Positions 58,247-64,000 of a DNA stretch of 64,000 nt are shown here, piece by piece. A program made the position numbers and the translations under genes. The stretch covers positions 42,001,550 through 42,065,549 of the forward strand of contig OY294044.1 of assembly GCA_958510825.1 (NCBI GenBank), written 5' to 3'. Below the pieces are notes generated by a model. That model saw only the letters and a list, made by a program, of their open reading frames with translations, was not told where the DNA came from and searched no databases. The DNA is from Brachypterus glaber. Lineage: Eukaryota > Arthropoda > Insecta > Coleoptera > Kateretidae. Numbering within the stretch: position 1 is the stretch's first letter; each line of letters opens with the position of its first letter.

Positions 58247-59375
58247 AATTAAACATAAACCTTTAAAAGTTTTGCTTAAACTAAATTAGTCCTTTAAAGG
58301 CTTTTGTATTTATATCTGTATAGTTTTTTTCAAAATAGATTACTGAGGGAGCCGGAGTTATTATTACATTAATTCGTTGGTAGGATTGTGGTTTATTTCT
58401 ATATAAAATTAATCTTTTATGAGCATTAACGCTTATTACATGTCAAAATCTGTGATCATAATACAATATAGTCATTACATTTATGTAATGACTATTATAA
58501 ATATAATTTTTGTCAAATAAGTATATAATAACATAATATGTAAGATAATAAAAATTAATAAATTTCGGTGATATGTTTTTTCATATAATTTTAATTTAAG
58601 GCAAAACACATTCTTGAATTCTTTTTATGTATTGCTAACATATAGAGCTCTTATGTGTAAAAAATTTCAGATTTTTAGATTTAGTTACCCCTGAGATATT
58701 GAGGCTCAAATATTGAATAATTTGGTAAAAGTACTATTTTTGAAGCTTTATAAAAAAATATTACGTAAATATTTTGGTTTGAAATTTTAACAGTGTATAG
58801 TAATTATAGGTCCCTATTTATAAAAAAAACTCACCCCCCAATTCAACCCCCTAAGAAAATATTAAAATTTAAAAATCGTCATTTTATTAAATTTTATATC
58901 AAATTTCGGATACAATTTTCACCTATTTTGATTTTATTTAGAAAAAAGTCTTTTAAACAAAAAATATAGCCCATCGTATGCTTAAAAGAAGAATTTTTGT
59001 TTCATATCGCTAGCTCATTTAATAACTGAGAAATTTAAATTTCCGCAACATACAAAAATCAATAAAATGCAAACTTCAGAGGGGGACCACGCCTAATCAA
59101 AACAATGTAAAAATAAAATAAAACTGGTTTTGAAGTACACATACATAGGTTTAACAACACAATTAATTATTTTGGAAATCGTCGAGCGCCCAAATAATTC
59201 AAAAGTGGACGATTCTCAATGGATTACGCCTATGACCACCAAAAGAAAAAAAATATATCAAGATTTTTTTTCGTAGACCATTGTATTCATATTGTATTTT
59301 GAGGCACTGAATCTGAATTTAAGGTCAACATATACGAAATTTTTTTAAACTAATCTGATGAGGTAGGTACTATTT

Positions 59376-60129
59376 TGACCTCAAATTGACCTCAAAATAC
59401 ATAGGAATGGTCTCTTAAAATATTCCGAAACTTTTTTCTTTCTGTGTGGCTGTGTTATTTAATTATAAATATAATAGAACATAATAGTTAAATGAGTTAT
59501 GTATAATATAACTTGTAGTGTAATATAATTTTTTCTTAATTTTGACTTGGTAGGGAAATTTATTTAATTAACTTGGTAGAAGAAAGAAAAAATATATTTA
59601 TAAAATAAAATTAAAAAACTCAATCAAAAATTAACAACATAAACATAAAATTCTAAAAAAATATAAAAAATTGCAATGGGTTAACCTTATTGTTTCTATT
59701 ATGTCTTACTTACAGACATGGTGTATTTCTTACGCCACCTAATTTTAAATGAAAACGTGAAAAATCACTTTGCAACATACTCCACTCGGATTAAGAATAT
59801 CCGAAAGGTACTAAGACGCGGAAAGCCTCAGTTAGTCAGAGTGGGGAGAAATCATAAATTTCATACTATCCAGGCGTAAAATCTACGCCGGACTATGCCG
59901 CCCGAGACCTATTTTTGTGTCCAAAAAGGAAAAACGAAATGTCATAAATAGAGCATAAAATCGTTTCACAATCCTTTGGTGAACTATTCTGCGCTATAAA
60001 AATGCATTGGTTTTTTTTGTAGAAAATTAGGGTCTAAACGCCACTCCGTTTTCTATGCCGATGTAAAAGCATACACTGTTGCGTGTATACCAAAATAGCA
60101 TTTTTTTCTCAACATACTTATTTTTGTTC
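59376..60129. other. Intron 5 DNA with an orphan basic short frame
   Basis: After an acceptor-like cttacag (59715), the + frame reads MVYFLRHLILNENVKNHFAT, then STRIKNIRKVLRRGKPQLVR, and stops at about 59880. The local GC content is higher. It is not the UNC-93 continuation, as family motifs are absent, and no partner exon was found. Left unassigned. Confidence 0.35.
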
Positions 60130-60680
60130 ACTAAGATTTGGTATTTTAAACTATTTAGAACTTGTTTCAGTGATAAAACACTTTAATATGTTTAATTCTA
60201 AGTTTTTGCCTTTTTGCCCAAACCCCTTCAATGTTAAATGTTAATTTTCTGAAATACGTACTTTTTCATGTATTTTAAATTATTTAGAACTAGTTTCAGT
60301 GATAAAACACTTTTATATGTTTAATTCCGAGATTTTGCCTTTTTGGCCAAAGTCCAAACCCCTTCAATGTTAAATATTAATTTTGTAAAATACTTAACTT
60401 TTCATGTATAATAAACTATATAATAGACCTTTTTAGTGATAAAACACTTTAATGTTTAATTCCGAGTTTTTGCCTTTTTGGCCAAAACCTTTTAATGTTA
60501 AATGTTAATGTTCTGAAATACGTACTTTTTCAAGTATTTTATTTAGAACTTGTTTCAGTAATAAAACACTTTAATAAGTTTAATTCCTAGTTTTTGCCTT
60601 TTTGGCCAAACCACTTCAATGTTAAAAGTTAATTTTGTCAAATACGTACTTTTTCATGTATTTTGAAATTATTTTAATAA
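60130..60680 (+). repeat. Tandem repeat, about 130-bp unit, four copies
   Basis: Each unit contains tttagaacttgtttcagtga, taaaacactttaata, gtttttgcctttttggccaa, cccttcaatgttaaatgtta and gaaatacgtactttttcatg. The word gtttcagtgataaaacac falls at about 60163, 60293, 60431 (variant) and 60552, so unit length varies from about 121 to 138. Confidence 0.92.
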
Positions 60681-60918
60681 AAAAATATTTTTGGACACTT
60701 TTTTCCGTTTTGTTACATAGCGCCCCGTGTCTATAGCTAAGGGTTGATTAGGAAATAATGCCTCGTGTTATAAATTTTTCCATCTAAACAACTTTTAAAC
60801 TTTGTTTCTTCGTTTAAACTCAAATAAACAAAAGGTTAATTATTTTTATGGCTCTTCATGAAATTATTTATTAAACTAAATAATTTAAAATGCCTATACT
60901 TATAAAGGATTAGCAGTA

Positions 60919-61036
60919 GGGTCACTAGATCGACTATTTGTACAGAGTTTTAGTGGTTAGTTTCTAGAAGTTTTCGTTATAACACGCCCAAACCGACCAA
61001 CCACAAGACACAAGACAACAAACGATGGAGTGACCC
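60919..61036. mobile_element. TA-flanked MITE, copy 2 (118 bp)
   Basis: The ends GGGTCACTAGATCG and GATGGAGTGACCC are inverted repeats with TA on both sides (60917-60918, 61037-61038). The interior shares gtttctagaagttttc and ccaaaccgaccaacca with the copy at 52121-52269. Confidence 0.88.
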
Positions 61037-61039
61037 TAA

Positions 61040-62205
61040 TCAGGGGTATGTAGTTATTTATTTCTGGAATCATAGAAATAAATCTATTAACCCATTAAAG
61101 GACATAGCTTATGATTTATCATACGTGCCTTTAATTATAATAACTAAATATTTGCACTGCATTGCAATATTACTCTTTATGTTACAATGAATATCTAATA
61201 TTTAATTATTATTTTTTATAATTGTGATTAAAATTAAAAAAAAAAAATCTGTCTCTAGACACATGTTAGTGATACTTTGTGCTTGAGATATAAAGTTGAT
61301 TAAAAAAAAATGGTAAAGTAGGGTTAACTAAAATTTTATGTTTTCCACAAAATTTATTTATGTAAATGGGGATTATTTAGACGAACTGTCTATTTTAACG
61401 TCCGACATAACATAACCTAATTATTTGGTTTGTTTCGCATGTTTGATATTCTTCATGCTAATAGTGGGAGTAGCCCCCCCCCCATTTAAACGGGGAGAAT
61501 ACCAATCTGCCGATGTAAATATATGGTGGAATATCAAGCTATCCTTATATTTATTCGTTTCGACAAAAGATTAGATTTTGACCAAGTTACACGGATGAAG
61601 CTTAGACACAAGTGTATCACACAACTCCTAGCAACATATTGTGAAAGACACCATATCAAATAAAATCCTGTAAATTAAATGTTTGTGACCTAAAAAATCT
61701 TACTTTTTAAAGATAATATTTCTTTATTATGTAGTAAATAATAAAAGTTTAATAAATGTCTTACATCCACTACAAATTTTAGCTGATAAGCCTGTAGCTA
61801 AATATAATAAATAAAACTTTTACTATAAATGTAAGATTAACTTTTTAACTGGTTTATAAGCTAACCTACTCGAAATTTTCGAAACAAGTGTAGAGTTTGT
61901 GTACTTTCGTAAAGTCTTGGTTACCAGAAGATCATAAAGACTATTTGAAATACTTGATTTTAATAGAATTGTATTTTTTTCTACTAAACTTCTTGGATAT
62001 AGCGAACATAGTCAATTTTTTTTTTAAATTGATAAATGTCTATAAAAATATGTACCTTTTGTATAACAAATCTGTACGAAAAGGTTTACTTTTCGCACCA
62101 GTGCTAAAAGTAAAATAGCCGACGTTAATGGAGATTTCTCCCGTTAGATTAGACAGGGACAAAAGTTCTACCCAAAAAGGATAGAAGACATACATACACT
62201 CCCAC
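61040..62205. other. Unassigned AT-rich intronic DNA
   Basis: No genes. One C-run (about 61477) and no recognisable elements. Confidence 0.4.
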
Positions 62206-62210
62206 TTCCA

Positions 62211-62272
62211 CCCAACCAAACAAATTCTGTATTTGTTCTTTGTTGAACAAATACAATATTTACTTGGCCGGG
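62211..62272. repeat. Hairpin, 62 bp (weaker partner of the next one)
   Basis: cccaaccaaacaaattctgt..atttgttc pairs with gaacaaat..acaatatttacttggccgg with a few mismatches and a short loop (tttgtt). It shares the ccaaccaaa..ctgtatttgtt composition with the hairpin at 62366. Confidence 0.6.
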
Positions 62273-62365
62273 CGAAATTAAAGAAATTACTGGCGCCATC
62301 TAAATTTTAGTAGAATTTTCTCATTCTACAGATTCACATTAGCTATGTTCGTTCGTCCGCTCACT

Positions 62366-62453
62366 GCTACACTCTCCGGCCAACCAAATAAATACTGTAT
62401 TTGTTGTATGAAAAATAAATACAGTATTTATTTGGTTGGCTGGAAAGTGTAGC
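62366..62453. repeat. Near-perfect 88-bp hairpin
   Basis: gctacactctccggccaacc..aaataaatactgtattt pairs with aaatacagtatttatttggt..tggctggaaagtgtagc over about 37 bp with two or three mismatches, leaving a loop of about 12 nt. Size and shape resemble a pre-miRNA or a tiny palindromic element. The stem may be the ends of a MITE whose TIR is cactttccagccaaccaaat. Confidence 0.75.
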
Positions 62454-63302
62454 ACAAATGAGATAGAGATAGGGTAGACGTCTTTTGTTTCATAATTCTA
62501 GTTGTAGAGAGCTCCATTGGCTGATTGATATTAAAACTGCTGGCATTTGAATAATAACCTATTTTTTTTTTGTCAAAAAACGCACATTTATTTATTAAGA
62601 TATAACAACGAATAAAAAATTGTGCATGATACACAGAAAAAAACTGTTTCAAGGCTATTACGGCCCCAACCTCGCTCTCCGAGCTCTCTTCGTAATCGCC
62701 CTTAAAACAGTATTTTCCTACGATCCTCTATGAAAATGACATTTAGCACACTCTTTTCTTCTTTAGAAAATGCCTTATATTACACTAGTTTGATATTTTC
62801 ATATCACCCTACTTTGATATTTATGTATGGAAGGTTGCCTAATTTTATTTAGATATTTATCTACGAATTTTATTTAGATATTTATCTACGAATTTTATTT
62901 AACTTATTATATAAGCAATTTACCACCTTTCACCACAGCCTTTTTTGATATATTTTATGTTTTTTATCCAAATATTTCTGTTTTTCACGTCCAAAATAGA
63001 AACTATAGTCATAACTATTTTGACCATTACTGTCTAGATTTTATAAAAAATACTTAATTTTGATTTAGTTACCTTACTTTTTATAAAAAACATCAAAGTA
63101 CCCACTATTTTTCTTATGAAATGTAAAACATTACAATTTTACTGTCTAATATGGCAGCATAACCACAGAAATCTAAACTGTCAAGTTTGCCTTCATTTAG
63201 GACAAGCATATAGGCAACCCATTACACAGCTATGTAATATAATAATACCTAAATTGTATTAAATATAAAACCAAGAAATCTAAAGGGAAATGAAAATCAT
63301 AT

Positions 63303-63440
63303 TTCCTGTTTGACATACATATATAAATTTGTATGCTTTTTATTATTAAAAGTCCAAACCAAAAAGTCCAAACACATTTGAATTTGGATTTGAATTTCCT
63401 GTTTGACATACATATATAAATTTGTATGCTTTTTATTATT
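63303..63440 (+). repeat. Direct duplication of a 38-bp block
   Basis: tttcctgtttgacatacata..tataaatttgtatgctttttattatta occurs at about 63302 and again at 63398, separated by about 55 bp that includes two copies of agtccaaac. Confidence 0.85.
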
Positions 63441-63521
63441 ATTTTGTGCTTTGCTTTTCTTAAAAATTAACAAAAATTAGAAAATTTAAAATAAGAAACT
63501 TTTTTCGGGATCGTAGGAAAA

Positions 63522-63652
63522 ATAGTGTACATAACTCGATGGAAAGTGTATTTCATACACTTGTGGAGTTTCCTCACTCGCCTGGCCGCTCGTTCATAAA
63601 CCTTCCCACTCGGGTGAAATATGTCACTTTCCACAGTTATGTAATATACTAT
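63522..63652. mobile_element. Palindromic MITE, about 131 bp
   Basis: atagtgtacataactcgatg..gaaagtg pairs with cactttccacagttatgtaa..tatactat. Inner words gtatttcatacac and gaaatatgtcac, and tcactcg and actcggg, pair further. It is GC-richer in the middle (gcctggccgctcg). The open frame starting here is a by-product of the repeat. Confidence 0.8.
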
Positions 63653-64000
63653 TTTTTCGTCCTACTATTAGCTTTTTACTACTATCGACGGAGATATTTT
63701 ATAGCTCTGTTATATAAAAAAAATTACTTTAAAATAGGGACAGCTATTAAATTTAATATTAAATTATTTATTTTACTCCGTGTTGTAAAATAAAATTGTA
63801 ACCACACTTTGCTGAAGTACACAAACTTATTTACTTTTAAGATTAAAACATGTTATTTTCTTATTTTTCTCAATAAATCTTGTACATATTCTAGAATATG
63901 CTTAGAGAGTTCTTTTAACGCTTGAGGCGTTACAATTTTTAATAATTCACTTTAAAACCATAAATCTTATAGTTTTAAACCTAGTCAGGATTTTTATTAT

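Larger units (their letters stand above)
54910..59375. mobile_element. Giant foldback element, about 4.5 kb, with nested insertion and captured coding fragment
   Basis: The left arm 54910-57735 (less the insertion at 55757-57271) is inverted relative to 58060-59375. Paired blocks include aaaatcaaaataggtgaaaa with attttcacctattttgattt, cgatgggctatattttttgt with acaaaaaatatagcccatcg, taacatatagagctctta-type words, and aatagtcattacat with atgtaatgactatt. The spacer (57736-58055) holds the second half of a coding fragment on the minus strand. Outer ends are diverged and the boundary is approximate. Confidence 0.85.

Noticed and set aside
63539..63793. 84-codon frame near the right edge
   Set aside because: Its first half lies in a palindromic MITE and the rest is low-complexity AT-rich DNA.

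Overview
The window looks like animal, almost certainly insect, nuclear DNA. It is very AT-rich, has GT-AG spliceosomal introns of 2 to 29 kb, and is packed with non-LTR retrotransposon fragments, a Penelope-like element, MITEs and foldback (palindromic) repeats. No bacterial-type operon is present. I cannot fix the insect order from sequence alone.

One host gene runs through the window on the + strand: an UNC-93 family membrane protein (UNC93A / Drosophila CG4928 type). Five coding exons were assembled by matching splice sites and reading phase: 5204-5457, 15034-15320, 44333-44630, 52313-52472 and 54552-54819. Together they encode about 422 residues, from the start codon through roughly ten membrane segments. 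The last exon or exons must lie beyond position 64000. Upstream of 5191 is an intron acceptor, so the 5'UTR is also split.

The rest is intron or 5' flank made of repeats. 1-5190: two foldback elements, then unassigned AT-rich DNA. Intron 1 (5458-15033): a foldback with a LINE inserted in it, a palindromic family also present at 38.3 kb, a second LINE insertion, G/C-tract arrays around a tRNA-headed SINE, and a 1.8 kb foldback inserted in an older MITE. Intron 2 (15321-44332): a Penelope-like element with inverted terminal repeats and a GIY-YIG domain, several MITEs, LINE pieces, a 2.7 kb compound palindrome, a 136-bp tandem triplet, and a foldback ending about 24 nt before exon 3. Intron 3 (44631-52312): two foldbacks, a mariner-like MITE, and a TA-flanked MITE ending 43 nt before exon 4. 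Intron 4: a LINE endonuclease pseudogene carrying a 152-bp insertion. Intron 5 (54820 onward): a 4.5 kb foldback whose core carries a piece of protein-coding sequence, then tandem repeats, hairpins and MITEs.

Three points stand out. (1) Hammerhead-ribozyme-like motifs occur in three unrelated-looking elements: the Penelope terminal repeats, the 152-bp insertion, and a short repeat present at 14.8 and 42.5 kb. (2) The 4.5 kb foldback has captured a coding fragment. (3) The primary transcript of one transporter-like gene would contain more than a dozen long self-complementary hairpins, some touching splice acceptors.
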